Positions 52,924-62,401 of a stretch of DNA of 64,000 nucleotides are shown piece after piece. Position 1 is the stretch's first letter. The number at the start of each line of letters is the position of its first letter. The position numbers and the translations under genes were made by a program. The notes under the pieces were generated by a model that was given only the letters and a program-made list of their open reading frames with translations, was not told the DNA's origin and made no database searches. The DNA comes from Acidovorax sp. 69 (GTDB taxonomy: Bacteria > Pseudomonadota > Gammaproteobacteria > Burkholderiales > Burkholderiaceae_C). The DNA lies in NCBI RefSeq assembly GCF_002797445.1, contig NZ_PGEP01000001.1, positions 867,001 to 931,000 of the forward strand. The letters are read 5' to 3'.

Positions 52924-53913
52924 ATGTTCCGTGGCGTTCTCATCGACAAACAGGATGGACAACAGTCGGCTTCAATGCAGATGTTGTCCGAGGACTCACT
53001 CCCCGAAGGCGACGTGACCGTTCGCGTCGCCTATTCCACACTCAATTACAAGGATGCCTTGGCCATCACGGGCCGCTCCCCCGTGGTGCGCAAGTTTCCA
53101 ATGGTGCCAGGCATTGACTTTTCGGGCACCGTGGAGGCATCAGCCAATCCGGACTTTGCTGTTGGCGATCAGGTGGTCCTCAATGGTTGGGGCGTCGGCG
53201 AAGGGCACTGGGGCGGGCTTGCCGAGTTGGCTCGCGTCCCGGGCAAATGGCTTATTCCGCTGCAGTCGCCATTTACCTTGCGTCAGGCCATGGGGCTCGG
53301 TACTGCGGGCTATACCGCGGCGCTGTGTGTGCTGGCGCTGGAGCGCCACGGCGTGACGCCGGACAAAGGGCCGATCGTTGTGACAGGCGCCGCAGGCGGA
53401 GTGGGAAGCGTGGCGGTGGCCATGCTCTCCAAGCTGGGCTACGAAGTCGCCGCAGTGACGGGGCGGCCGCAGGAGGCTGAATTTCTGACGTCGCTGGGGG
53501 CGCGGCAGATCCTTGAGCGCGCCGAGTTGTCCAACCCTGGCAGGCCGCTGGAAAAAGAACGTTGGGCGGGTGCGGTAGATGTCGCCGGCGGGCAATTGCT
53601 CGCCAATATTTGCGCGGCGATGCGCTATCGCGGTGTGGTGACGGCTTGCGGCCTTGCGGCCGGCATGTCCTTGCCGGCAACCGTGGCGCCATTCATCTTG
53701 CGCGGCGTGACCCTTGCAGGCGTCGATAGCGTCATGGCGCCAATCGCTGAGCGCATCGAAGCATGGCGGCGTCTTGCCAAGGATTTGGACATTCATTTGC
53801 TGGAGAGCTTGCTCCGGGAAATTGCCCTTGAAGACGCGATCGCGGTTGCGCCAGAGCTCCTTGCCGGGCAAGTTCGTGGGCGCGTTGTCGTCCGTGTAGG
53901 CCCATCCCGATAG
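52924..53913 (+). CDS. acuI: acryloyl-CoA reductase-type MDR oxidoreductase (AcuI/YhdH)
   Basis: The 329-residue protein matches the YhdH/AcuI group: [52 protein letters not shown], and the Rossmann motif [20 protein letters not shown]. AcuI reduces acryloyl-CoA to propionyl-CoA with NADPH, removing a toxic electrophile. There are no zinc ligands, as expected. It is preceded by acuR, which should be induced by acrylate or a related compound. Confidence 0.9.
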   Translation: MFRGVLIDKQDGQQSASMQMLSEDSLPEGDVTVRVAYSTLNYKDALAITGRSPVVRKFPMVPGIDFSGTVEASANPDFAVGDQVVLNGWGVGEGHWGGLAELARVPGKWLIPLQSPFTLRQAMGLGTAGYTAALCVLALERHGVTPDKGPIVVTGAAGGVGSVAVAMLSKLGYEVAAVTGRPQEAEFLTSLGARQILERAELSNPGRPLEKERWAGAVDVAGGQLLANICAAMRYRGVVTACGLAAGMSLPATVAPFILRGVTLAGVDSVMAPIAERIEAWRRLAKDLDIHLLESLLREIALEDAIAVAPELLAGQVRGRVVVRVGPSR

Positions 53914-53989
53914 TCCCCATCATCCCGTTCCCTCGTACAACGTTGCGTTGTTGACGAGGCACTACTTACCCATGAAATCGGAGCTTTTT

Positions 53990-54571
53990 ATGCCTGCAAC
54001 CACCCCTTTCCAAATCAATCGCTTCCCTGTCCCTGAAATCAAGGACCTGCCCGAAGACATTCGCAACCGCATTCTCGCGGTGCAGGAGAAGTCAGGATTC
54101 GTGCCCAATGTATTCTTGGTGCTGGCGTACCGGCCTGAAGAGTTTCGCGCCTTCTTTGCTTATCACGACGCTTTGATGGAGAAGAAAGGCAATCTGACCA
54201 AAGCGGAGCGCGAGATGATCGTCGTGGTAACCAGCAATGCCAACCAGTGCCAATACTGCGTGGTGGCACACGGCGCCATCCTGCGAATCCGTGCCAAGAA
54301 CCCGCTCATCGCGGATCAGGTGGCGGTTAACTACCGCAAGGCCGATATCACGCCGCGGCAGGAGGCCATGCTCGACTTCGCGATGAAGGTCTCGGCTCAG
54401 GCCTACGCCGTCGGCGATCAGGACTTTGAGGTGCTGCGCACGCACGGCTTCGACATGGACGATGTCTGGGACATTGCCGGCATTGCAGCCTTCTTTGGCC
54501 TGTCGAACCGCATGGCCAACGTCACGAGCATGCGGCCCAACGACGAGTTCTACAGCCTGGGGCGGTCCTAA
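53990..54571 (+). CDS. peroxidase-related protein (AhpD/CMD-like)
   Basis: The 193-residue protein has the AhpD-like core: MIVVVTSNANQCQYCVVAHG with redox Cys87 and Cys90 and His94. It also has the N-terminal RFPVPEIKDLPEDIRNRI stretch of the 'peroxidase-related' family. ATG 53990 has a GGAG site; longer in-frame starts lack one. It could remove peroxides with a thiol donor. It follows acuI by 76 bp and may be co-transcribed. Confidence 0.9.
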   Translation: MPATTPFQINRFPVPEIKDLPEDIRNRILAVQEKSGFVPNVFLVLAYRPEEFRAFFAYHDALMEKKGNLTKAEREMIVVVTSNANQCQYCVVAHGAILRIRAKNPLIADQVAVNYRKADITPRQEAMLDFAMKVSAQAYAVGDQDFEVLRTHGFDMDDVWDIAGIAAFFGLSNRMANVTSMRPNDEFYSLGRS

Positions 54572-54749
54572 CCGCTTCCCGTCAAGAAGCTGAGGCGGGG
54601 GTCAACCGAGGCAGCATGCAGCGAGCAAAGACGCGATGTCTAACCCCCGTTGCCTGGACGGGCATCTGGCGTTTGCGCCAGGTCGCCAGGCGCGCGTGAT
54701 GACGAGCCGGACAGTGCGCTGAGCGTTGGGCTGCACGCTGCCCGGGAAT

Positions 54750-55691
54750 TCAGCCGACCGGAAACTCAGCGGCTGGCGGTGGCGGCAGCGGCATCTCGGG
54801 TGCAGTGGAAAAGCCCAGGGCATGTTCGGTGAAACGTTCCACGAGCCGGCTCGTATTGCCCTGCAGCCGCGCCAAGGCGATGCCGACATGAAATCCCGTG
54901 GGGTTGTCGGTCAGCGCTAGACATTTCACGCCGCGCGGCACCACCAGCCGCGCCACGCCAGCCACCAGCCCAACGCCCAAGCCCGAGGCCACCAGACTCA
55001 TGATGGTCTGCACCTGCATGGCTTCCTGGGCTACGCGCGGCGTAAAACCTGAGAGCTGGCAGCGCATCAGTGCCAGGGTCGAGAGGCCGGGCACCTTGTC
55101 CTGCGGGTACATGATGAAAGGCTGGTGGGCCGCGTCTGACAGGGCAATCGTGTCCTGGGCCGCGAGCGGGCTGTGCTCCGAGACAGCGAGCACGAAGTCG
55201 TCGCGGTCCATGGGCAGCAGCTCGAACGGTGCCGGATGCAGCACCGGGTAGCGCACAAAACCCACATCAAATCGGCGCGAGACCAGGCCATCGAGGATCT
55301 CGGACGAGGTGGCCTCGGTCAGCTCGAGTTCAATCTTGGGGAAACGCTCGCGCAGCGAGGGGATCAGCTCCGGTAGTAGCGCATATGTCGCCGAGCCGAT
55401 GATGCCGATGCGCAGCAGCCCGCCCTGGCCCTGGCGCGCATCCATCACGGCCTGGCGGCATTGCTCGGCGTGGAACAACGTGAGCCGCGCATCAGCCAGC
55501 ATGGCCTCGCCCACCGGGGTGAGGAGGACGCCCGTGGAGCGGCGCTCGAACAGCGCATCGCCCATTTCTTCTTCGAGTTTGCGGATGGATACCGACAACG
55601 GCGGCTGCGCCATGTGCAGCAGCTCGGCCGCGCGGTGGAAGTTGCCTGTTTCCGCGAGCGTGACAAATTGGCGCAGCTGGCGCAGGTTCAT
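54750..55691 (-). CDS. LysR-family transcriptional regulator
   Basis: The 313-residue protein has a wHTH at residues 1-60 (MNLRQLRQFVTLAETGNFHR, then AQPPLSVSIRKLEEEMGDAL) and a PBP-like effector domain. It is divergent from the Bug gene that opens the CoA-thioester operon, so it is the likely activator of 55.8-64 kb. Ligand candidates are the imported acid or its CoA ester pathway products. Confidence 0.94.
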   Translation of the reverse strand: MNLRQLRQFVTLAETGNFHRAAELLHMAQPPLSVSIRKLEEEMGDALFERRSTGVLLTPVGEAMLADARLTLFHAEQCRQAVMDARQGQGGLLRIGIIGSATYALLPELIPSLRERFPKIELELTEATSSEILDGLVSRRFDVGFVRYPVLHPAPFELLPMDRDDFVLAVSEHSPLAAQDTIALSDAAHQPFIMYPQDKVPGLSTLALMRCQLSGFTPRVAQEAMQVQTIMSLVASGLGVGLVAGVARLVVPRGVKCLALTDNPTGFHVGIALARLQGNTSRLVERFTEHALGFSTAPEMPLPPPPAAEFPVG

Positions 55692-55821
55692 GTGATATCC
55701 AAAAAGTATTGGCTTTTCAATTCTTAATATTAGACGACGCTAGTCCCGCTGGCTAGAGTGCGAGCCAAGGCCCCATGGAGGGCCCGGCAAACCTGCCACC
55801 CATTCAAGGAGACAAATTCCC

Positions 55822-56805
55822 ATGCATAAGCGCAGAACCACTCTGGGCGCCCTGGTTGGCGCCGTCTTGCTGACGCTGAGCGCCACACTCGCGCCCGTCG
55901 CCCAAGCGCAGACCTTTCCATCGAAGACCATCAAATTCGTTGTGCCCTTCGGTCCAGGCAGTGGTACCGACACTTCCGCGCGCTATTTCGCCAGGAAGCT
56001 GCAGGACATGACTGGCCAGGCCGTAGTGGTCGAGAACAAGCCGGGCGCCAACGGCTTCATCGCCGTCAAGCAGGTGCTGACGGCGCCAGCCGATGGCTAC
56101 ACCGTGTTCATTGGCAGCAACTCCACGCTCGCCGTGAACGCTGCGCTGTTCAAGGAGCTGCCCTACGACCCGGTCAAGGACTTTGCCCCGCTGACCATGA
56201 TGATGCGCTCGCCCGCCATGCTCACCGTCACCCCGCAGGCGCCGTATCAAGACCTCAAAGGCCTGCTGGCCTATGCCAAGGCCAACCCCGGCAAGGTCAA
56301 CTTCGGTGCGGGGTCGGCGGGTTACCAACTCATGGGTGAATTGCTCAACGATGCGGCCCAGGTGCAAACCGTGCATGTGCCGTTCAAGGGCGCTGGTGAG
56401 ACCATGACGGCGGTGGCTTCCGGCACGGTGGACTATGCCTTTGCCGAGGTGACCGCCGTACAGGAGCTGGCCAAGGGTGGCCGCGTGAAGGTGCTCGCCG
56501 TGGCGGCCGACAAGCGCGTGGCCTCGTCGCCCGATGTGCCCACCGCCAGCGAGGCCGGCCTGCCCGGCTTTGAGGCTTACACCTGGGTGGGCGCGATGGT
56601 CAGCGCCAAGACACCTGCGGCCGAGACGGCCAAGCTGGCGGAGTTGTTCACGGCGATCTCCAAAACGGATGAAACCCGCGCCTTCTACGAGCGCATTGGC
56701 GCCACGCCCATGACCGGTGGCCCCGCGCAGATGCACGCATTCCAGAAGAACGAGATCGCGCTGTGGACGCGCATCGTGCAGCAAGCCAAGGTGCCGCAGC
56801 AATGA
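55822..56805 (+). CDS. Bug/TctC-family solute-binding protein
   Basis: The 327-residue protein has a signal peptide (TLGALVGAVLLTLSATLAPV, then AQAQ) and TctC segments VPFGPGSGTDTSARYFARKL, VENKPGANGFIAVKQV and HVPFKGAGETMTAVASGTVD. The stop overlaps the next start (ATGA). As first gene of the operon it probably captures the acid that the CoA transferases then activate. Confidence 0.94.
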   Translation: MHKRRTTLGALVGAVLLTLSATLAPVAQAQTFPSKTIKFVVPFGPGSGTDTSARYFARKLQDMTGQAVVVENKPGANGFIAVKQVLTAPADGYTVFIGSNSTLAVNAALFKELPYDPVKDFAPLTMMMRSPAMLTVTPQAPYQDLKGLLAYAKANPGKVNFGAGSAGYQLMGELLNDAAQVQTVHVPFKGAGETMTAVASGTVDYAFAEVTAVQELAKGGRVKVLAVAADKRVASSPDVPTASEAGLPGFEAYTWVGAMVSAKTPAAETAKLAELFTAISKTDETRAFYERIGATPMTGGPAQMHAFQKNEIALWTRIVQQAKVPQQ

Positions 56806-58049
56806 GCGACGGAGCCGCCAAGCCGCCAGGCGCGCTCCAGCATGTGAAGGTGCTGGATCTTTCGCGAGTACTCGCAGGTCCGTGGGCCGCGCAGACGCTG
56901 GGGGATCTGGGGGCTGAGGTCATCAAGGTCGAGCGCCCCGGCACCGGCGACGACACCCGCGCCTGGGGCCCGCCGTATGTGACGGACCCGGCGGGCCAGC
57001 CCACGGGCGAGTCGGCCTATTACATGTGCACCAACCGCAACAAGCAGTCGGTGACGGTGGATTTCACGCGGCCCGAGGGCCAGCAGATCGTGCGCCAGCT
57101 CGCGGCGCAGTGCGATGTGCTGATCGAGAACTTCAAGACCGGCGGCCTCGCGCAGTACGGGCTCGACTACCCGAGCCTGAGCGCGCTCAACCCGCGCCTG
57201 GTCTATTGCTCGGTCACCGGCTTTGGGCAAGACGGGCCGTATGCGCAGCGTGCGGGCTACGACTTCCTGATTCAGGGCATGGGCGGGCTGATGAGCGTCA
57301 CCGGCCAGCCCGACGGCGCGCCCGGCGGCGGTCCGATGAAGGTGGGCGTGGCGCTCACCGACATCCTCACTGGCCTGTATGCCAGCACGGCCATCCTGGC
57401 CGCGCTGCAGGCGCGCGAGCACACGGGCCGGGGCCAGCACATCGATCTGGCGCTGCTCGACGTGGGTGTGGCCTGCCTGGCCAACCAGGGCATGAACTAC
57501 CTGTATGGCGACCAGGTGCCGCAGCGCATGGGCAACGCGCATCCCAATACGGTGCCGTATCAGGATTTCCCCACCGCCGACGGCCACATGATCCTGGCCA
57601 TTGGCAACGACGGCCAGTTCGCGCGCTTCTGTCAGGCCATCGGCCAGTCGGACTGGGCCCAAGACCCACGCTTCACACGCAACGCGGCGCGGCTGGCAAA
57701 CCGCGACGAGCTGGTGGCCCGCATCCGCGCCGTCACCGTCTCGCGCAGCACGCGCGACTGGATCACGCTGCTGGAGCAGCATGCCGTGCCCTGCGGCCCC
57801 ATCAACACCGTGCGCGACGTGTTTGAAGACCCGCAGGTGCGCCACCGCGGCCTGCAAATCTCGATGCCGCACCCCCAGGCCGGCGCCGTGCCGCTGGTGG
57901 CCAGCCCCATCCGGCTGTCGGACACGCCCGTTACCTACCGCCATACACCGCCGCAACTGGGTCAGCACACCGACGAGGTGCTGACCCGCGTGCTGGGACT
58001 TTCGCCTGCGCAATTGCAGACCTACAAAGACAACGGAGTTTTGGGATGA
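56802..58049 (+). CDS. CaiB/BaiF family III CoA transferase
   Basis: The 415-residue protein has VKVLDLSRVLAGPWAAQTLG, DLGAEVIKVERPGTGDDTR and the catalytic-Asp region ALTDILTGLYASTAILAALQ. The GRGQHIDLALLD signature is also present. It moves CoA from a donor such as succinyl-CoA to a carboxylic acid. ATG 56802 overlaps the Bug stop, and its own TGA overlaps the next start. It therefore belongs to a tightly coupled operon. Confidence 0.94.
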   Translation: MSDGAAKPPGALQHVKVLDLSRVLAGPWAAQTLGDLGAEVIKVERPGTGDDTRAWGPPYVTDPAGQPTGESAYYMCTNRNKQSVTVDFTRPEGQQIVRQLAAQCDVLIENFKTGGLAQYGLDYPSLSALNPRLVYCSVTGFGQDGPYAQRAGYDFLIQGMGGLMSVTGQPDGAPGGGPMKVGVALTDILTGLYASTAILAALQAREHTGRGQHIDLALLDVGVACLANQGMNYLYGDQVPQRMGNAHPNTVPYQDFPTADGHMILAIGNDGQFARFCQAIGQSDWAQDPRFTRNAARLANRDELVARIRAVTVSRSTRDWITLLEQHAVPCGPINTVRDVFEDPQVRHRGLQISMPHPQAGAVPLVASPIRLSDTPVTYRHTPPQLGQHTDEVLTRVLGLSPAQLQTYKDNGVLG

Positions 58050-59202
58050 GTACCCTCGATTCACTCGCGCTCACGCGCATTCCCGCACAAGACGAGGCAC
58101 TGCGCGCCGAGGTGCGTGCCTTTTTGCACCGGGCGATTGCCGACCTGCCTGCGCACATCCGCGCGCGGTCCTGGGGGGCTACAGCAGCGAACTGAGCCGC
58201 CAACTCGGGCAAAAGGGCTGGCTGGGCATCACCTTGCCCACGCAATACGGCGGCGGCGGGCGCAGCGCGTTCACGCGCTACGTGCTGGTCGAGGAGTTCC
58301 TGGCCTGCGGCGCCCCCGTGGGGTCGCACTGGATCGCCGACCGCCAGAGCGCGCCGCTGATCCTCAAATACGGCACCGAGGCCCAAAAGCAGTTCTACAT
58401 TCCGCGCGTATGCAAGGGCGAGGCCTTTTTCTGCATCGGCATGAGCGAGCCCAACGCAGGCTCGGACCTGGCGAGCGTCAAGACGCGCGCAGTGCCCAAC
58501 GACCAGGGTTTTGTGCTCAACGGGCAAAAGATCTGGACCACCAACGCCCACCACTGCCAATACATGATTGCACTGGTGCGCACCTCGGGCACCACCGAAG
58601 ACCGCCACAAGGGCCTGTCGCAGGTCATCGTCGACCTGTCGCTGCCCGGTGTCACCGTGCGGCCCATTGAAGACCTCTCGGGCGACAGCCACTTTTGCGA
58701 GGTGTTCTTCGACAACGTGCAGCTCGGTGCCGACGCGCTCATCGGCGCCGAAGGCCAGGGCTGGGAGCAGGTCACCGCCGAACTCGCTTTCGAGCGCAGC
58801 GGGCCCGAGCGCCTCTTCTCCTCCATCGTGTTGTTCGATCAATGGCTCGACTACGTGCGCACGCCCCAGGGCCGCAGCGACTCGGCGCGGCAACTGGCGG
58901 GCAAGGTGCTCACGCAGCTGGCGCCGCTGCGTGCCATGTCGGTGTCGGTGCAGGAAAAGCTCACCCAGGGCGCCAGCCCCATCGTCGAGGCCGCGCTGGT
59001 CAAGGAGCTGGGCACCACGCTGGAGCAGATGATCCCCGCCGCCATTGCGGAAGACCTGTTCTCGCGCGAGACGGAAGACGTGCCGGTGGAGCTTTTGATG
59101 ACCCTGAAGTACGTGACGGAGGCGTCGCCCTCGTTCTCGCTGCGCGGCGGCACGCGCGACATCCTGCGCGGAATGATCGCCCGCGGCCTCGGCTTGCGTT
59201 GA
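58046..59202 (+). CDS. acyl-CoA dehydrogenase, frame broken near 58173
   Basis: The first 44 codons (MSTLDSLALTRIPAQDEALR to ARSW) are in one frame. The remainder (GYSSELSRQLGQKGWLGITL, PTQYGGGGRSAFTRYVLVEE and onward) is in another. The break is in a G6 run (58173..58178); one more G gives 385 residues. Middle-domain motifs FCIGMSEPNAGSDLASVKT and LNGQKIWTTNAHH are clear. The C-terminus reads RGGTRDILRGMIARGLG. It oxidises an acyl-CoA with FAD. Probably a sequencing slip, since no other damage is seen. Confidence 0.88.
58173..58178 (+). other. G6 run at the acyl-CoA dehydrogenase frame break
   Basis: The upstream frame reads SWGATAAN then stops at about 58192. One extra G gives SWGGYSSELSRQLG, which joins the downstream frame. 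Confidence 0.8.
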
Positions 59203-59215
59203 TTGGGAGAGATAC

Positions 59216-60250
59216 ATGACCACAAACAACAACGACCTGTTTGCCGATGCCGCCCGTGATGTGCTGGCAGACCAGTGCTCCCCGCAAGTGGTGCGCGCCA
59301 TTGAAGAGGGCGGCCGCGCGGCCGAGGGCACCACGGCCTTGTGGGAGCAGCTGGAAGCCACCGGCCTGGCCGATGCGCTGCTGAGCGAAGACGACGGCGG
59401 CGCCGGCCTGGGGCTGGGCCAGGTGTTTGGTGTGCTGGAACAATGCGGCGCACATGCGCTGCCCTTGCCTTTGGGCGACACCATGGTGGCGCGCGCACTG
59501 CTGGCGCAGGCCGGCGTGGCGCGGCCCGCAGGCTGTATCGCGCTGGCCCGCGGCGAGCGCCTGGCCGATGGCGGCCTGCGCTGCGCGCTGGTGCGCAGTG
59601 GCCAGGTGGCCGCTGCAGTGCTGGTGCAGGCGGGCACTGAATGGCGCTTGCTGAGCGCCGAGGATGCACAGGCTACCCCGCAGGCCTTGGCGCTCGACAT
59701 CGCGCTAATGTGGACCGCGGCGCAGGTGCAGGCCGCACCCGCCGTCGCCGTAGATGGCGCGCTGGACGTGCGCACCCTGCAGGCCGCCGTAGTGGCGCCA
59801 CAAATGGCGGGGGCGCTCAGCAGCGTGTTTCAGCGCACCTTGCAATACGCCAACGAACGCCAGCAGTTTGGCCGCCCCATTGGCAAGTTCCAGGCCATCC
59901 AGCACCAGCTGGCGGTGATGAGCGAGCACGTGTTTGCCGCACGCATGGCCGCGCAACTGGGCTGCAGCGGTGCGGGTGTGGTGCCCGACCGCCTGCGCGT
60001 GGCCACGGCCAAGGCGCGCTGCAGTGAGGCGGCGCTGGTGGTGTCGGAGCTGGCGCACGCCATCCACGGCGCCATCGGCTTTACCGAGGAGTACGACCTG
60101 CAGCTGTTCACGCGCCGGCTGCATGCCTGGCGCCAGACCGCAGGCAGCGAAGCCTACTGGTACGGCGTGGCGGGCGAGGCCCTGCTGCAGCACCCGGGCA
60201 TGACCCTGGACATCGTGCGGCGCATCACCGACGTAGACGCAGTGCTTTGA
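59216..60250 (+). CDS. acyl-CoA dehydrogenase, second (partner) subunit
   Basis: The 344-residue protein is a short acyl-CoA dehydrogenase. Its C-terminal domain is intact (YANERQQFGRPIGKFQAIQH, AHAIHGAIGFTEEYDLQLFT), while the N-terminal and middle domains are reduced. Pairs of one full-length and one shorter gene are known from heterotetrameric dehydrogenases of steroid and related side-chain degradation. It begins 13 bp after the first dehydrogenase, which suggests a mixed complex. That is inference. Confidence 0.9.
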   Translation: MTTNNNDLFADAARDVLADQCSPQVVRAIEEGGRAAEGTTALWEQLEATGLADALLSEDDGGAGLGLGQVFGVLEQCGAHALPLPLGDTMVARALLAQAGVARPAGCIALARGERLADGGLRCALVRSGQVAAAVLVQAGTEWRLLSAEDAQATPQALALDIALMWTAAQVQAAPAVAVDGALDVRTLQAAVVAPQMAGALSSVFQRTLQYANERQQFGRPIGKFQAIQHQLAVMSEHVFAARMAAQLGCSGAGVVPDRLRVATAKARCSEAALVVSELAHAIHGAIGFTEEYDLQLFTRRLHAWRQTAGSEAYWYGVAGEALLQHPGMTLDIVRRITDVDAVL

Positions 60251-60347
60251 AAACCATAGCTGCTGGCGCTTTATTTGCAAAGGTTTCAATATGAAATCCA
60301 TTGGAAAACAATGTTTATCAAGCGCTGGCAGCTCATTTTTTTGATAT
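60250..60347. repeat. dispersed palindromic repeat, copy F, with enlarged loop
   Basis: Left arm CATAGCTGCTGGCGCTTTA and right arm TATCAAGCGCTGGCAGCTC then TTTTTTTGATA are separated by about 44 nt of unrelated AT-rich sequence. Other copies have loops of about 4-8 nt. It lies between two operon genes. Confidence 0.8.
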
Positions 60348-60359
60348 TGGAGACACCCC

Positions 60360-61148
60360 ATGGCCTTTCTGACCATTGAACGCGACGGCGGCATTCTCAC
60401 CGCCACCATGAACCAGCCCGAAACGCGCAATGCGCTCACTGGCAACACAGCGGTGCAGGAGTTCGTGCAGTTGTGCGAGGACGTGCGCAAGGACGCCAGC
60501 GTGAAGGTGCTGATCCTCACGGGCGCCGGCCCCATCTTCAGTTCGGGCGGCAACGTCAAGGACATGAAGCGCTTCTTTGACGACGCGCTCACGCCCGATC
60601 TGATCCGCGAGGAATACCGCCAGGGCATCCAGCAGATTCCCAACGCGCTTTATCAGCTCGACGTGCCCGTGATCTGCGCCGTCAACGGCCCGGCCATCGG
60701 CGCGGGCCTGGATTTGACTTGCATGTGCGACATCCGCATCGCCAGCGAGACGGCCACCTTTGCCGAAAGTTTTGTACGCGTGGGCATCGTGCCCGGCGAC
60801 GGTGGCGCCTGGCTGCTGCCGCGTGCAGTCGGTATGGCCAAAGCGTCCGAGATGGCGTTCACCGGCGAGGCCATCAGCGCACAAGAGGCGCTGGCCTGCG
60901 GCCTGATCAGCCGCGTGGTGGCCGCTGACCAGCTGCTGCCCACCGCCCGCGCCCTGGCCGCCAAGATCGCCGCCAACCCCGGCGCCGTGATGCGAATGAC
61001 CAAGCGCCTGCTGCGCGAAGGCGAGCACGCGTCGCTGGCCTCGCTGCTTGAAATGTCGGCGGGCTACCAGGCTATCGCACACAAGACAGCCGACCACCGC
61101 GAGGCGGTCACCGCGTTCATCGAAAAACGCGCCCCCACGTTCCAGTAA
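60360..61148 (+). CDS. enoyl-CoA hydratase/isomerase family protein
   Basis: The 262-residue crotonase has the oxyanion-hole loops GAGPIFSSGGNVKDM and NGPAIGAGLDLTCMCDIRIA, and the active-site segment VGIVPGDGGAWLLPRAVG. The acidic position common before GG is Asp here. It hydrates or isomerises the enoyl-CoA made by the dehydrogenases. Repeat copy F separates it from them. A GGAG site precedes the ATG. Confidence 0.94.
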   Translation: MAFLTIERDGGILTATMNQPETRNALTGNTAVQEFVQLCEDVRKDASVKVLILTGAGPIFSSGGNVKDMKRFFDDALTPDLIREEYRQGIQQIPNALYQLDVPVICAVNGPAIGAGLDLTCMCDIRIASETATFAESFVRVGIVPGDGGAWLLPRAVGMAKASEMAFTGEAISAQEALACGLISRVVAADQLLPTARALAAKIAANPGAVMRMTKRLLREGEHASLASLLEMSAGYQAIAHKTADHREAVTAFIEKRAPTFQ

Positions 61149-61196
61149 ACAAGCAACGCGAGCCCCGCCCGCCCAAGCGTTCTCGGAGAACACACG

Positions 61197-62387
61197 ATGA
61201 AGCCGTTGCAAGGCCTGCGCGTCCTGGACCTGTCCAGCGTGATTTTCGGCCCCCTGGCCAGCCAGATCCTGGCCGACTACGGGGCCGAGGTGATCAAGGT
61301 CGAGCCGCCCGAGGGCGACTCGACACGCCACACCGGCCCGTCAAAAGAAGCGGGCATGGCGGCCATGTTCCTCGGTGCCAACCGCAGCAAGAAGAGCGTG
61401 GTGCTGGACCTCAAGCAGGCCGACGCGCAAGAGGCGCTGGGCGCTCTGGTCGCCACGGCCGATGTGCTGATGCACAGCATGCGGCCCCAAAAGCTGGCAG
61501 CTTTGGGCCTTGCGCCCGATGCGCTGCGCCAGCGTTTTCCGCGCCTGGTGTATGCCAGCCTGGTGGGCTTCCTGCCCGGTCCCTATGCAGGCAAACCGGC
61601 GTATGACGACGTGATCCAGGGCATGTCGGGGCTGGCCGACCTGATGGAACGGCAGGGCGGCGAGATGCGCTACCTGCCCACCATTGCCGCCGACAAGACC
61701 TGCGCCCATGTGGCCGCGCACGCCATCCTGGCGGCGCTGTGGCAGCGCGAGCGCACGGGCCAGGGGGCATTTGTCGAAATCCCCATGTTCGAGTCCATGG
61801 TGGGTTTCAACCTGGTTGAGCACTACTACGGCCAGCATTTCGAGCCACCGCTGTCAGGGCCCGGCTACCCGCGTGTGCTGGCTCCCTGGCGCCGGCCCTA
61901 CCGCACAGCCGATGGGGCGGTGGCCATGATGCCGTACACCAATGTGCACTGGTTGCGCTTCTTCACCGAAGTGGGCGCGCCGGAGCTGGCGCACGATGCG
62001 CGTTTTGTCGATATCGCCAGCCGCACGCGCCACATCGCCGAGCTGCTGGAGCTTGCCTCGGGCTTTACCGAGCGCCACACCACGGCCCACTGGATCGCGG
62101 TGTGCGATCGGCTGGAGATTCCCGCAGCGCCCGTGGCCCGGCTGCAGGACCTGCCGCTGGACCCGCATCTGGTGGCCACCGAATTTTTTGAAACCGTGGC
62201 CGACCCGGACCTGGGAGACGTGCGCTTTCCTGGCGTACCGGTGCGTTTTGACGGGCAGCGCCCCGCCATCACCATGCCGCCGCGGCTGGGCCAACACACG
62301 CGTGAACTGCTGGCCCAGGCTGGGCTCAGCGATGCCCACATCGAGGCACTGCGGGGCCCCCGCGCAGCCAGTACACCCGCTTCTTGA
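61197..62387 (+). CDS. CaiB/BaiF family III CoA transferase (second)
   Basis: The 396-residue protein has LRVLDLSSVIFGPLASQILA, DYGAEVIKVEPPEGDSTR and the catalytic-Asp region IAADKTCAHVAAHAILAALW. TGQGAFVEIPMFE follows. It is only distantly similar to the first transferase in this operon, so the two probably act on different acids or at different steps, for example substrate and product. Confidence 0.94.
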   Translation: MKPLQGLRVLDLSSVIFGPLASQILADYGAEVIKVEPPEGDSTRHTGPSKEAGMAAMFLGANRSKKSVVLDLKQADAQEALGALVATADVLMHSMRPQKLAALGLAPDALRQRFPRLVYASLVGFLPGPYAGKPAYDDVIQGMSGLADLMERQGGEMRYLPTIAADKTCAHVAAHAILAALWQRERTGQGAFVEIPMFESMVGFNLVEHYYGQHFEPPLSGPGYPRVLAPWRRPYRTADGAVAMMPYTNVHWLRFFTEVGAPELAHDARFVDIASRTRHIAELLELASGFTERHTTAHWIAVCDRLEIPAAPVARLQDLPLDPHLVATEFFETVADPDLGDVRFPGVPVRFDGQRPAITMPPRLGQHTRELLAQAGLSDAHIEALRGPRAASTPAS

Positions 62388-62401
62388 AAAGGACCGCTTC
62401 C

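Noticed and set aside
1838..60347. Dispersed palindromes interpreted as a CRISPR array
   Set aside because: Copies are kilobases apart, imperfect, and placed between unrelated genes.
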